The notes under the pieces were generated by a model. The model searched no databases. It was not told the DNA's origin and was given only the letters and a program-made list of their open reading frames with translations. From NCBI GenBank assembly GCA_029783825.1, contig JAREIK010004332.1:18706-82705 (forward strand): a stretch of 64,000 nt of DNA, written 5' to 3'. The translations under genes and the position numbers were made by a program. Numbering within the stretch: the first letter of the stretch is position 1; every line of letters begins with the position of its first letter. Below, piece after piece: positions 14,186-25,366 of the stretch. The stretch is from Sapria himalayana (lineage: Eukaryota; Streptophyta; Magnoliopsida; Malpighiales; Rafflesiaceae).

Positions 14186-15957
14186 AGATTGATACAAAGA
14201 AAAGTATACAAATAGATAGATAGATAGAAAGTCTAATAGAATCACATATAGAAAGTTAGACAAATATAGAGAAAGATAGATAGATAGATTATTAGATATA
14301 CAAATTGAATGATAGATAGATAGTTAGATATATTAATAGATTGACTAATAGATAGATAGATAGATACACAAATATATAGACAGTTGGATAGATAGATTTA
14401 TAGAAAGATTGAGATAGATAAAAAGATTGATAGGTAGATAGATAGGTAGGTAGATAGATAGACATACATATAGATACAGAGATAGATAGATAGATAGACA
14501 AATAGATAGATAGATATATAGACAAATAGAAAGATAAATAGAGAGATAGATAAATAGACAGATAGATATACAAATAGATAAACTAATAAATCAATATATA
14601 TATATATATATAGATATACAGAATGTTAGATATAAAGATAGATAGAGATATATACATACAGATAAACAAATAGGTAGAGAGATTGATTGATTGATAGATA
14701 GACAGATAGATAAATAGATAGATTGATTGATATATAGAAATATAGATAGATAGATAGATTGACAAATAGATATACAAATAGATAAACAGATAGATAGATA
14801 GATAGACAAAAAAAATAGAAAGATAGAAAGATAAAAACATATATAGATAAATAGATAGATTGATAAAAAGATTGATAAATAGATATATAGACTGATAGAT
14901 AGATCGGTTGATAAAAGATTGATAGATATATTATAGCCAGGTTGATAGATAGATTGATAAATAATTCGATACATAGATTGATAGATAGATAATAAGATTG
15001 ATTCATAGATAAATTGATATATAGACAAAAAGATAGATAGAAAGACTAATAGATAGACAGATAGAAAAACAAACAGATAAATAAATAGATAGATACAAAG
15101 ATAGATAAATAGATAAATAGACAGACATACAGACAGACAGATAGAAAGATATATAGATGATAGAATGATTGATAGATTGATTGATAAAAAGATAAATAGA
15201 CAGATATAAATACACACACACACACACACGTAGATTGAGACACAAAATGATAGATTTATCAATAGATAAATTAATAGATAGATAGATAAATAGATAGAAA
15301 ACAAATAGATAGATAGATAGATAGACAAATAGATAGATAAACAGATAGACATACAAAAACAAACATAGTTAGATAAACAAATTCATAGATTAATTGGTAG
15401 ATAGATAGATAGATTTATATTTAAATTGATATATAGAATTATAGACAGATATCTAGATAGATTGATAGACATAAAGACATATTGATAAAAAGATATATTA
15501 AAAGATAGAAAGATTTACAAAAAGATAGACAAATAGATATAGAGATGGATAGACAAATATATAGAGAAACACACAGATATATAGATAAATAAATAGACAG
15601 ATAGATATACAGATAGAAAGATATATATATATATATAAACACACACACAAATAGATAGGTAGATAGATAGATATATAGATAGATAGACATATAGATAGGC
15701 AAATAGATAGATAGATAAATAGATAATAATATAGTTAGATAGATACATAGAAATATAGATAGATAGATAGACATAATAATAGATAGATTGACAAAATGAT
15801 AGATAGACACATAGATACATAGATAGATAGATATTTAAATGAAAAATAGATAGATAGACAAATAGAAAGACTATTATATTGAAAAAAAGATAGATAGATA
15901 GATATATAGAGATATATATATGTAAATAGATAGACAAATAGATAGAAAGATAGATAG
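14186..15957. repeat. GATA/GACA array, segment A
   Basis: Degenerate tetranucleotide array dominated by GATA with GACA, AATA and GATT variants, with a short (CA)n run near 15213-15229. Minus-strand frames rich in Ser-Ile-Tyr-Leu are repeat by-products. The array stops abruptly at the CACTA terminus of E1 and resumes in the same orientation at 21319. Confidence 0.95.
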
Positions 15958-16240
15958 CACTACCACAAAACAGCAAATTAATGATGCTTTATATCTTTAC
16001 GCTTTCAGAAAATGTCATTATACTATTTGTAATTAGACATTTAATGACACTTTTCTAAAAGCATCATTATTTGGAAAATGTATTAAGTTTTTATGACACT
16101 TACTAGAAGTGTCATTGTTACTACAACAAAACTTAAAATTAATGATGCTTTATATTTTGATGCTTTTATAAAATGTCATTATTATATTTGTAAGTAGACA
16201 TTTAATGACACTTACTAGATGTGTCATTGTTAAGACTAAT
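15958..16240. repeat. E1 left subterminal duplicated module
   Basis: Two diverged tandem copies of about 165 bp. The first begins at CACTACCACAAAAC (15958), the second at TACTACAACAAAAC (near 16124). Each continues with AATTAATGATGCTTTATAT, AAAATGTCATTAT, TAGACATTTAATGACACTT and a closing GTGTCATTGTTA. The second copy therefore repeats the element terminus itself. AATGACACT motifs occur in both orientations and are candidate TNPA-binding sites (inference). Confidence 0.75.
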
Positions 16241-16680
16241 AGGTTAGGAAAATTTCTTACCTCCTTAAAAATTTCTAAGGAATAAAGGGCGGAAAATTAA
16301 AAACCTTGTCACTTTTATTGGTGTCGTGGATGTGAAAAATTTAATTTTGAATTTATTGATTTGTAACTAATTTCTTATTTATTTTTTTTTAAATAATTAA
16401 TAATATTTTTAATTTTACTCTATAATAATAAAAAAAATTATCAAATTTTAGTTGAAAATTATTTATTAAAAATAAACAGAAACTTATGATAAAATTTAAA
16501 AATATCTAAATATTTTTACATTCAAAATTGAGTTTTTTATTTATAAAATAAGTAATAATATTTAATTTTAAAATTAATTTGTTAATATTTAATTTATCCC
16601 TAAGAGAAATAAAAATATAATGTAAATATAAGGTGATTGAATAAAATTATGTGATTAATTTAATATTATTTTTAACTTAA
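16241..16680. other. AT-rich E1 interior, nothing identifiable
   Basis: Very AT-rich sequence with no open frame of note and no terminal repeats that I can recognise. Confidence 0.5.
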
Positions 16681-16689
16681 TTTAATATA

Positions 16690-16795
16690 ATGAAGAATTG
16701 ATCACTAGAAAGACTTGCGCGTCTTCTTCATCATGTTCGGCCATTTCCAACAGCTCGGCTTCAAGCTCGCGTCTCCGACATCATTGGCCATATTT
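16690..16795 (-). pseudogene. Possible captured exon of a coiled-coil protein
   Basis: This GC-richer island stands out from its AT-rich surroundings. On the minus strand one frame reads RRRELEAELLEMAEHDEEDA, an acidic, Leu/Glu-rich segment with the heptad character of a coiled coil, followed by QVFLV. No start or stop is associated with it and the open frame covers only about 30 residues, so at most it is a captured internal exon. It lies antisense to the RRM gene fragment downstream, so the two would come from different sources. I cannot name the parent gene. A chance open frame in a GC-rich patch remains possible. Confidence 0.35.
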
Positions 16796-16799
16796 GCAG

Positions 16800-17350
16800 T
16801 ATCTTTTAAGTTTTCTCATTAAGTTTCTAATTGTATCTTCTCTTCCATACATTTAATTTTTATCAAAAAACAGCGCATTGAATCACTAGAATTGATGAGG
16901 TTAACCTATTGGCAATCAGTAGTCATCAGCATACTTAGGCCATTACATGAACCACTACCACATCTCAACATTGTTTTGGTTATGTTCTTGTCAGTACAAC
17001 TTCAAACAAAACACCATTAACTACCCACTCTTTACCCATTTTAGTTGTTGACTTATACTTAGTCTTTTCCTTATTTTTCACTTAAGTTGTGGTAGTTTAT
17101 TTTGTAAAGTCAGTGGGGGTGTTCTCCCACATAGTGGGGGGTTTTTCAATTTATCTTTAATGCCTATTTAAAGGCTGATTATGTCATGAATGTAACGGAC
17201 AGAAAAGAGCAAGCTCCATATTTTCTTCTCACCAACTATTCGACAAAATTCTTCTTCCATAATTATATTGTTTTTCTAAGCATCCAATATCTTGATTCTC
17301 TAAGTATTCACGGAACATCTTTATATTATATATTGTGATAATTTTTTCAG
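16800..17350. other. Non-coding stretch upstream of the RRM fragment
   Basis: No coding signal. Around 17160-17280 there is TATTTAAAGG followed by a CT-rich segment, which could be a promoter or a fragment of a retrotransposon LTR, but no terminal dinucleotides or target duplication support the latter. The last bases before 17351 are a good 3' splice site (TTTTTTCAG), so this stretch ends as an intron. Confidence 0.4.
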
Positions 17351-18165
17351 GGAATTTGGATGAGAGGGTGAGCGATAGGGTTTTGTATGATATTTTAATT
17401 CAAGCTGGGAGAGTTCTGAAGTTGCACTTTGCTCGGGATAAGGAGAGTGACAAATTCAAAGGATATGCTTTTGTAGAATATGAAAATCGTGAGATTGCAG
17501 ACTATGCTGTCATGCTTTTCTCTGGTCTAGTGGTTATCTATGATCATACCCTAAAGTTTACGATGTGTCCATTATTTTCTACAAGCATTTGAGTGTATGT
17601 GAATTTATCTCTTCAGCTGGATCCAGTTTGTTGTACTTCTTGCAGTTTCTCCTACTGCCCATTGGACATGATTTTGCCTATTATGAATTAAACTAGCAAA
17701 ACTCTTCTTTGTGAAGATTTCTGGGCAATATAAACTACATAACATCAGTAATGTTATTGTTTCTTCCCCAAATTCATCTGGAATGCTAATGCATTCTCTT
17801 TTGCTGCTGAGTGGAAGTGAAAACTTACTTCAATCCAAGCGATTGTTTGAGTCATGTAGGGGATCGTCCTATTCTTCTCCCAATTGTTATTCAGAAGGTA
17901 CTATACTTCTAGAACTTTCAAGAGTTGTGATTCCTTTGTGGGTCTATTTTCTTCAGCATCTCTTGTGCTGTATACTTTTTGATTTTATTCAGTGTTAGCC
18001 TTCCTTAATAGCATGAACCACCCCAATGCATATGGGTCACCTTTCTCTGACATTTCTTATGATTTGGGTCAGAGACTTTCTGTGTCGCCACTTGGGTCTG
18101 GCAGCCAGTTAAGGTCCGGAAGCTATGATAGGAGTAGTAGTATATCATACCCATCCTATTGGTAA
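17351..18165 (+). pseudogene. Captured fragment of an RRM RNA-binding protein gene
   Basis: The exon after the TTTTTTCAG acceptor encodes GNLDERVSDRVLYDILIQAG, then RVLKLHFARDKESDKFKGYA, FVEYENREIADYAVMLFSGL and TLKF. This is an RRM with an intact RNP1-like octamer (KGYAFVEY) and the tail of RNP2 at its start; it resembles the plant family of small SF3B4/SAP49-related RRM proteins. After an intron-like gap, KISGQ at about 17714 continues the expected frame. A later block near 18012-18162 encodes NSMNHPNAYGSPFSDISYD and ends SISYPSYW, fitting the Ser/Tyr-rich C-terminus. The N-terminal exon is absent and frames between blocks are broken by stops. It lies inside E1, so it is best read as a captured, decayed gene copy with introns retained. 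Confidence 0.7.
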
Positions 18166-19726
18166 TCTTTAAAAGTTTTTATTTTTAAGCTTCAAATGCA
18201 TCAAGTAGATGTTTGTCTATGTGTATAAGAAGCCTGTTATGTAGCATGTTTGGAGTGTGCTGTGAAACTTAATTTATTTGTGTATTTTGTGTAGACTCTA
18301 CAATGTTGTTTATTAAGTTTAGTAGCTTCACTTAGTGGATACCTCCTGATTTATTGTTTCTGAAAGCTTCATCATTCCAAGTACCCTTTTCTTTAACATT
18401 GTCTCATCTTTCCCTAGCTTAGCATTTTATTTGACAATACCTTGTTTGTTCATGGAAAATTACTATCATGATGAAGTAAAAACTGCTAGCATAGTTTTTT
18501 TCACCCTTTACTCAATCTCCCTTACCAACCTCATGGTAGATGTAATGACAAATTTTTATACATTAGTGATGGTTTAAACACGTCTAAAAAACTACTAGAA
18601 TAGTTAGTTTCAAGGAAAAATGTACGCTTTGATGATTAAATTGTAGTGTTAGATGTTGATAATGGAGGGATGATGGAGTGGCCCTTGTTCGTTGTGTATA
18701 TGTAGCATAGCTTGATCCAACTCACTAGCCGTCTAGACTAAATTTGGTTCGAGTCTTATGCTTGACATGGGTCATGTTGGGTCTTGGGGTGGTGCTTGTG
18801 AGACTGTAATTTGAGCATACATGATAGCTACAAAAAATGTTATGGGTTGGGTGTGATAAGGGTGGGCATGTGATTTTCCTTCTGACACATGACTCACCTA
18901 GAACCATGCTTTCTTTAATGCAACAACTATGCAACCATTCCATTGAATGTTGTAAGTTGGTGGAATCCAACATTGGATTTTGTTTGGTTTGGTAAAAAAA
19001 TTATACAATTCTCCTAAAATTAGTTGTTAAGGTTAGAACACAAAGCTTAGATAATAAAAGTAAGCTGAAAACTATTTAAGGTTTATATAAAAATATATAA
19101 TGACTAATTTATAATTTGGATATAAATTATAATAATAGTTTTTATATATTCATTATAATATTAATTTATTTATATAATTTATAGAATAATATCCTATTTT
19201 ATTATATCTTTTCTTTAGAGAAAATTAAATATTTTAAAAATAAATATATTTATAATTACATAAATAATAAAAATGTATGATTTTTAAGAATAAAAAATAG
19301 AGATATATTATATATTTCATCTCCTAAAATAGAGATATAAATAAAAAAAATTTAAAATTTTATATACAAAAATTTTTGAGTTGTGATCTTTTTGAGTCGA
19401 GTTACTAGTTTGTCGACTAAACTAGTTAACATTTTTTGTCATGCTCGAACTCGAATTGATCTTACACGAGTTGAGTTTTTATTGAATTTTAATAGAGTTG
19501 AGTCCGAGTAGCTTGTGAGTTGTCTCGTCTCATTAGCACCTAAAGTTATAACCACAAATTAACTAATTGATTGATAATATTCCAAAATGCGAATCTATTC
19601 CATAATGGAACATGATAATATTTTGGGTGGCTAAATATATTTTTCTTGATTACTCTAATATTTATAAATGATTTTTGATTCATTGAATATTCTTGAGTGT
19701 TAATTTTTTTCTAAGTATCACAACAA
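18166..19726. other. E1 interior, mostly non-coding; possible hAT-like end near 19541
   Basis: No protein similarity recognised. At 19380-19545 there are repeated GAGTTGAGT/CGAGTAGCTTGTGAG motifs ending in CTCGTCTCATTAGCACCTA. This resembles the end of a common plant hAT-type non-autonomous element (typical end GGCTCGTTTGCACCCCTA). I could not find the matching left end or an 8-bp target duplication, so only a terminus is suggested. Positions 19075-19370 are very AT-rich. Confidence 0.35.
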
Positions 19727-20388
19727 GATGGTGACTGTCAAATTGTTATTTATCCCACAATTTTCATAGAGGAGGTTTTTGGACAGTCATTTAAGACATT
19801 CCTCATGAAAGAAGATGTGGATATCATAATATCATCAACAGAGGTATCATCTAATTGCCTTATGTTCTATATATGATAAGAGAAACATTTAATATGTTTT
19901 TCATATATTTTAACTATCTTATTTATGCTTTAATTTTTCATAATGAGAATTGTATTTAATATTAGTTAAATTAAAATATTAAAACTTTTAAATATTGTGT
20001 GAAATTAAATCAAGCACTTGCATACAAAGATGGTTGATGCTAAAGAGGCGGAGTGATTTATTTTTGTAAATCCAACCTTGGTTTCCAAAGCTGGATTGGG
20101 AGAAGCAAGCAAGAAAAATAGGTCAAGTGTTATGGCTAATCGGTTAATGAATGCAAATAATGCAGATTTTGTTTTTATTCCATATAACCGAGGGTAAGTT
20201 ATTTAACATAAGTAAGATTATAAGTATGCATATTTAACAAATTATAAATGTTATGTTGTTACACTAATGTTAATTTTGTAGTTGTCATTGGGTATTGGTG
20301 GTACTTGACATAATGACTTTGATCACCTATTATCTTGATTCCTTGCATCATCAACCTTCAGATGATCTTAAAGACATTGTTAATATGT
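19727..20388 (+). pseudogene. C48 (Ulp1-like) cysteine protease remnant
   Basis: Three exon-like blocks are visible. Block 1 (19727-19852) reads DGDCQIVIYPTIFIEEVFGQ and then SFKTFLMKEDVDIIISSTEV. Block 2 (20060-20193) reads FIFVNPTLVSKAGLGEASKK, then NADFVFIPYNRG, and ends at a GGTAAGT donor. Block 3 (20283-20387) reads CHWVLVVLDIMTLITYYLDS and ends before GTAAGT. The pattern of PxNxxxHW followed about 15 residues later by LDS is the His and Asp region of Ulp1/C48 proteases carried by plant CACTA and Mutator-like transposons. The catalytic Cys segment (normally QxxxxDCG-like) is not found downstream and a stop interrupts the start of block 2, so it is inactive. In intact CACTA relatives this would be an accessory third gene. 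Confidence 0.72.
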
Positions 20389-20985
20389 AAGTTTTTCCCT
20401 TCTTATTATAGAATGAAGTATTTATTGGTAACAAAAAAAATTTTTTCTTAATGTAGGGCTCAAAGAAATATTCACTTTAAAAAACATACCTCATCAAAAA
20501 TGTTATGTCATAATTGATAAATCGCCTACTTTATATTTTATCCATTACTACTAACTCTGTTTTTGTTGTTGTTAAATTTGTTTAATTGTATATGTCAATT
20601 GTTATATAGATTATTTTTATGATATGTTGTTATCATTCCTATTTTTTTCCAATGCTCTATAATATATTTTTTTCTGCAAGTGTAAGTATTTATTGTTCAT
20701 CTTTTTGTATGCAGGTTACCTTATTTGGAAATTAACTCTTAACTTTGTCAGGCTAGCAGGAACCAGTTTTATGGAGATAAGGCACAATTGGGTTGCATAT
20801 ATCAAAAATTTTGAATTGAATTTAAAAAATGAATGTTGAAATTGTGTTATATTTTTTTTTGATTTGTAAGAAGTCCGAGTTCCCCATTGTACTTGAAAAC
20901 TATATTCTTGGTATGAATTGTAAAGAATGTTGTTCTTATGTGCATGCAGTATTACAATAACAGGTGAAAATATATTCACAATAAT
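20389..20985. other. E1 interior after the protease remnant
   Basis: AT-rich, with possible further exon pieces (a GCAGG acceptor near 20712) but no frame I can assign. The expected Cys-containing part of the C48 domain is not recognisable here. Confidence 0.4.
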
Positions 20986-21076
20986 TATTAAATTTAAATT
21001 TATTTAAATCATTATATTCCTTGACGCTTTTACTAAGTGTCATAGTATTAAAAAAATTTACGATAGCTACAACATA

Positions 21077-21207
21077 TAATGATGTTTTTTTGTAGTGTCG
21101 TTGAATCATAGCTTGACGCTAAAATAAAGCATTATTGTTAATAAAAATGACACTTTATTTTAGCATCAAGGTATGATTCAATGACACTACAAAAAAAACG
21201 TCATTAT
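21077..21207. repeat. Long imperfect palindrome in the E1 right subterminal region
   Basis: Arms of about 60 bp (about 21077-21139 and 21146-21207) pair with only a few mismatches around a short AT-rich centre. Each arm contains a CACTA-like end: GTAGTG preceded by a T run at 21091-21097, and CACTAC followed by an A run at 21185. The arms also carry the AATGACACT and TAGCRTCAAG subterminal motifs of this element. It looks like two element ends placed back to back. Confidence 0.75.
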
Positions 21208-21318
21208 ATATATAGACTTTTTATGTCACGCTAGCGGATGACGCTATCAATAAGTGACATTATTTATATATATAATGATACTTTTTAAGCATGATTGATT
21301 ATGGTTTTTGTTGTAGTG

Positions 21319-24300
21319 TAGACAAATAAATAAATAGATAGATAGAAATATAGACATATAGACAAATAGAAAGACAAATACATAGATAAATTGACATATA
21401 GACATATAGACAAATAGAAAGACAAATACATAGATAGATAAATAAATAAATTGATAGACAGCTTGATAGACAAATAGATAGACAAAATTTAGACAAATAG
21501 AAAGATGCATTGAAAGAAAGATTGATAAATAGAGTGAATGACCAATTGATAGATAGATAGTTAGATAGTTTGATAAATTGATAGACAAATAGAGAAATAG
21601 ATAGATAGATAAATCAACAAATTATTAGACAGATAGAGAGATTTATAGATCAACATATAGATATACAGATTGATATACATTTAGATAGACAGATAGATAG
21701 AAGATAGATAGGCAAATAGATAGATAGTTAAATAGACAAGTAGATAGAAAAAAAAAATAGATAGTTAAATAAATAGATTGATAGATAAATATATAGATAG
21801 ATAGATAGATAAATAAATCAATAGACAAATAGATAGATATATAGATCGAGATATTGATATAAAGAAATAAAGATAGATAGATTGATACACACACACACAC
21901 ACACACAAATAGACAAGTAAATAGATATATAAATAGATCGATAGATAGACTAATAGATAGATAGATTGATAAAATAGATAGCTAGTTATATAGAGATACA
22001 GATAGACTGATAGTAATATAGAAACATAGATAGTTATATAGCTAGACAAACAGATAAAAAGACAAATAGATAGTAAAATAGATAGAATGATATAAAGATA
22101 GACAGACTAGCATGTATTCAGCCAGAGAGGCCATCAGGTTGGTATGTAGATATAGAGATCGACAAACAAACAAATATAAATTTAAAATGATAGAAAAATA
22201 GACAAATAGACAAACATATAGACAAATAGATATATAGACAGACAGACAGATAGATAGAAAGATAGATAGACAGATAGACAGACAGACAGATAGAAAGATA
22301 GATAGACAGACAGATAGACAGATAGAAAGATAGATTGATAGACAGACAGACAGATAGATAGATAAATAGATATATAGATATATAGATATTTTCATAGAGT
22401 GATTGATGACATATAGATAGAAAAATTGATAAATAAATAAACTGATAGATAGACAAATAGAGAAAAAGAAAGATTGATAGATAGATACACAGGTTGATAA
22501 ATAGAATGATATACAAATTGATAGATTGATTGATATACATATTGATAGAAAAATTAATAGATATATTGATAGATAGATAAATAGACAGATTGATATATAG
22601 ATTAATAGATAGTTAAATAGATATATAGATAGACAGACTCACTGATAGATAGATAGATAGACATTTAGATAGACAAATAGATATAATGATAGATAAATAG
22701 ATATATAAATATATTATTAGACTGATATATAGCTAGATAGATAGGTAGATAAATAGTCATATAGATAAACAGAGAGAGAGAGAGAGAGAGAGATATATAT
22801 ATATATATATATATATAGAGGCTTATAAATAAACATATAGATAGACAAATCGATAGATAGATTGATTGATTAATTAATTGATTGAAATATAGATAGACAG
22901 ATAGATATATAGATAGATGGATTAGATAAATAGGTAGACAGATAAACATATATATATATATAGATAGATAGGTAAATAAATAGAAAGTTAGATATACATA
23001 TAGAAAGACAGCTAGATAGACAGAAAGATAGATAAATAAGTTGTTAGATAGATAGGTAAATAGATAGATAGTTATATAGATAGATAGATAGAAAGATGGA
23101 TAGACAAGTTGATAAATAAATAGATAGATAGATATATAAACATATAGATAGATTTATAGATAAACAGATAGATATACTATTAGATAGAAAGATATATAGA
23201 TTGATATATAGATAGATACATAGAAAATTAGTTAGACATATAGATAAACTAATATTTAGACAGATAGATAAATAAATAAATAAACTTATCGATAGACAGA
23301 TATATAGATAGACAAATAGAAAGCTAGACAGACAGACATGCAAGCTATTAGGTAGGTTGACAATCACACATGTATGCAGATAGCTAAACAAACCAACAAA
23401 CAAATAGAAACATAGAATGACTAACAATCATACAATCTGATAAAAGACAGACAAATAGATAGATAGATAAGTTGATAGATAGGCAGATAGAAAAATAGAT
23501 ATATAAATAGATAGATAGTTTGATATTAGATTGATAGACAAATATATATAAAAATTGATAGACTAATAGATAGATAAATAGATAGATAGACAAATAGGTA
23601 GACATATAGATAGAAAGATTGAGAGATAGATAGATAAATAGACAAACAGTTTGATATATAGAAAAATAGATAGATTGATAGACATATTTATAGGTAGATT
23701 CTTAGAAAGTTTGATAGGTCGATTGCTAAATAGCCAAGTAGATAGACATATAGATAGACTAATAGATGATATGAGATTGATAGATAAATAGATATAAAAA
23801 TTGATAGACTAATAGATAGATAAATAGATAGATAGACAAATAGGTAGACATATAGATAGAAAGATAGAGAGATAGATAGATAAATAGACAGACAGTTTGA
23901 TAGATAAAAAAATAGATAGATTGATAGACATATTTATAGATAGATTCTTAGAAAGTTTGATAGGTCGATTGCTAAATAGCCAAGTAGATAGACATATAGA
24001 TAGACTGATAGATAGATAGATCGATAAATTCATAAATATATATATATAGATAAATAGATATATAGATATATAGATAAAAATTAGACAGACATATAGATAG
24101 ACAGATAGATAGAAAAATATATAATAAAATAGATTTTAGATAGACAGATAGGAAAGTAGTCAGATATGCAGGCAATTATGCATGTAGGTAGACTTATAGA
24201 TAGAAAAATAAACAAATCGACACAAAAAATGATAGAAAAATAAACAAATAGATAAACATATATACAAATAGATAGTTTGGCAGAGATACAGACAGACAGA

Positions 24301-24594
24301 TAGATAGATAGATATATAGATAGATAGATAGATAGACACATAGATAGATAAAAAGATAAATAGATAGATAGTTTGATAGAGAGATTGATAGACAGATATA
24401 TAGACAAATTGATAGACATACACATAGTTAGATAGATAAATAGATAAAGAGAAAATTGATTAATAGAATGATACAAAAATTGATAGATAGATTGATAGAT
24501 AGATAGATTGATAGACAGATAGGTAGACAGATAGATAGATATATAGATAGATAGACATATAGAAAGATAGATAGACAAATATATAGATAGATAG

Positions 24595-24631
<37 letters not shown>

Positions 24632-24849
24632 AACAAATTATTAGCCTGATATATAGATAGATAGATTGATAGATAGACATATAGATAGACAGTTAGATAG
24701 ACACATAGTAGATAAATATATAGTTAGAAAGAAATAAAGATAGATTGAATGATAAATTAACATATAGATAGATAGATCAATATACAGATTGAAAGAAAGA
24801 AAGATAGATAGATAGAAATATAGATAGACATATATAATTATATAGATAG

Positions 24850-24882
<33 letters not shown>

Positions 24883-25366
24883 TAGATAGATAGATAGATA
24901 CACAGATATATAGATAGATAGACAAATAGATATATAAATAGATAGAAAGATAGTTATATTGATTGATAGCTAGATATATAGATAGATCATTAGATTGATA
25001 AATGGGTTGTTAGATAGATAGATAGATATAGATAGGTAGGTAGTTATATAAACAGATATATAGATGGATAGATAAATAGATATACAAGTAAATAAATAAT
25101 TAGATAGATATATAGATAAACATATAGACACATATATAGATAGACAGATAGATAGAAAGATATATAGATAGATGGAAAGATATCTAGATAGATATAGGTA
25201 GATAGATGGACACGTAGATCGATAGATAGATAGATAGATAGACTAAAATATAGACAAATAGATAGCCAACAAATAAATAGATAGATATATAAATAGTCAG
25301 ATACATACATAGATAGAAAGATATACAGATAGTTACTTTTAAAAATAGTCTGTAAAATAGATAGAT
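21319..25366. repeat. GATA/GACA array, segment B
   Basis: Continuation of the GATA-type array in the same orientation, interrupted by short (CA)n (about 21893-21906, 24851-24880) and (AT)n (about 22795-22815, 24608-24630) runs and a (GA)n run at about 22771-22792. Less repetitive landmarks rich in TCAGG, GGTAGG and CATGCA occur near 22110, 23340 and 24165. It ends at the CACTA terminus of E2. Confidence 0.95.
23550..24012. repeat. Recent 246-bp tandem duplication within the GATA array
   Basis: Two almost identical neighbouring copies. The first contains TTGATAGACTAATAGATAG at 23555, the second repeats it at 23801, and both continue through CTTAGAAAGTTTGATAGGTC and GATTGCTAAATAGCCAAGTA with few differences. 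The similarity is far above that expected from the tetranucleotide background, so this is a segmental tandem duplication rather than unit slippage. Confidence 0.85.

Larger units (their letters stand above)
15958..21318. mobile_element. CACTA element E1, 5.4 kb, gene-carrying, non-autonomous
   Basis: The left end is CACTACCACAAAACAGC and the right end is TTTTTGTTGTAGTG, whose complement is CACTACAACAAAAA. The flanking trinucleotide is TAG on both sides (15955-15957 and 21319-21321), a perfect 3-bp target duplication as expected for CACTA elements. Both flanks are GATA array in the same orientation, so the insertion split one array. Subterminal regions carry AATGACACTT and TGATGCTT motifs, different from E0/E2/E3. 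No TNPD- or TNPA-like sequence is visible. The interior holds host-gene-like exons and a C48 protease remnant. Confidence 0.92.

Noticed and set aside
4373..14263. Many open frames of 60-450 codons rich in Lys/Asn/Ile/Arg (+) or Phe/Leu/Ser/Tyr (-)
   Set aside because: They are translations of a GAA/GAATAA repeat that lacks stop codons in several frames. There are no domains, no codon structure and both strands are open.
17100..17290. Possible LTR (TATTTAAAGG box followed by a CT-rich leader)
   Set aside because: No TG...CA ends, no 5-bp target duplication and no primer-binding site found nearby.
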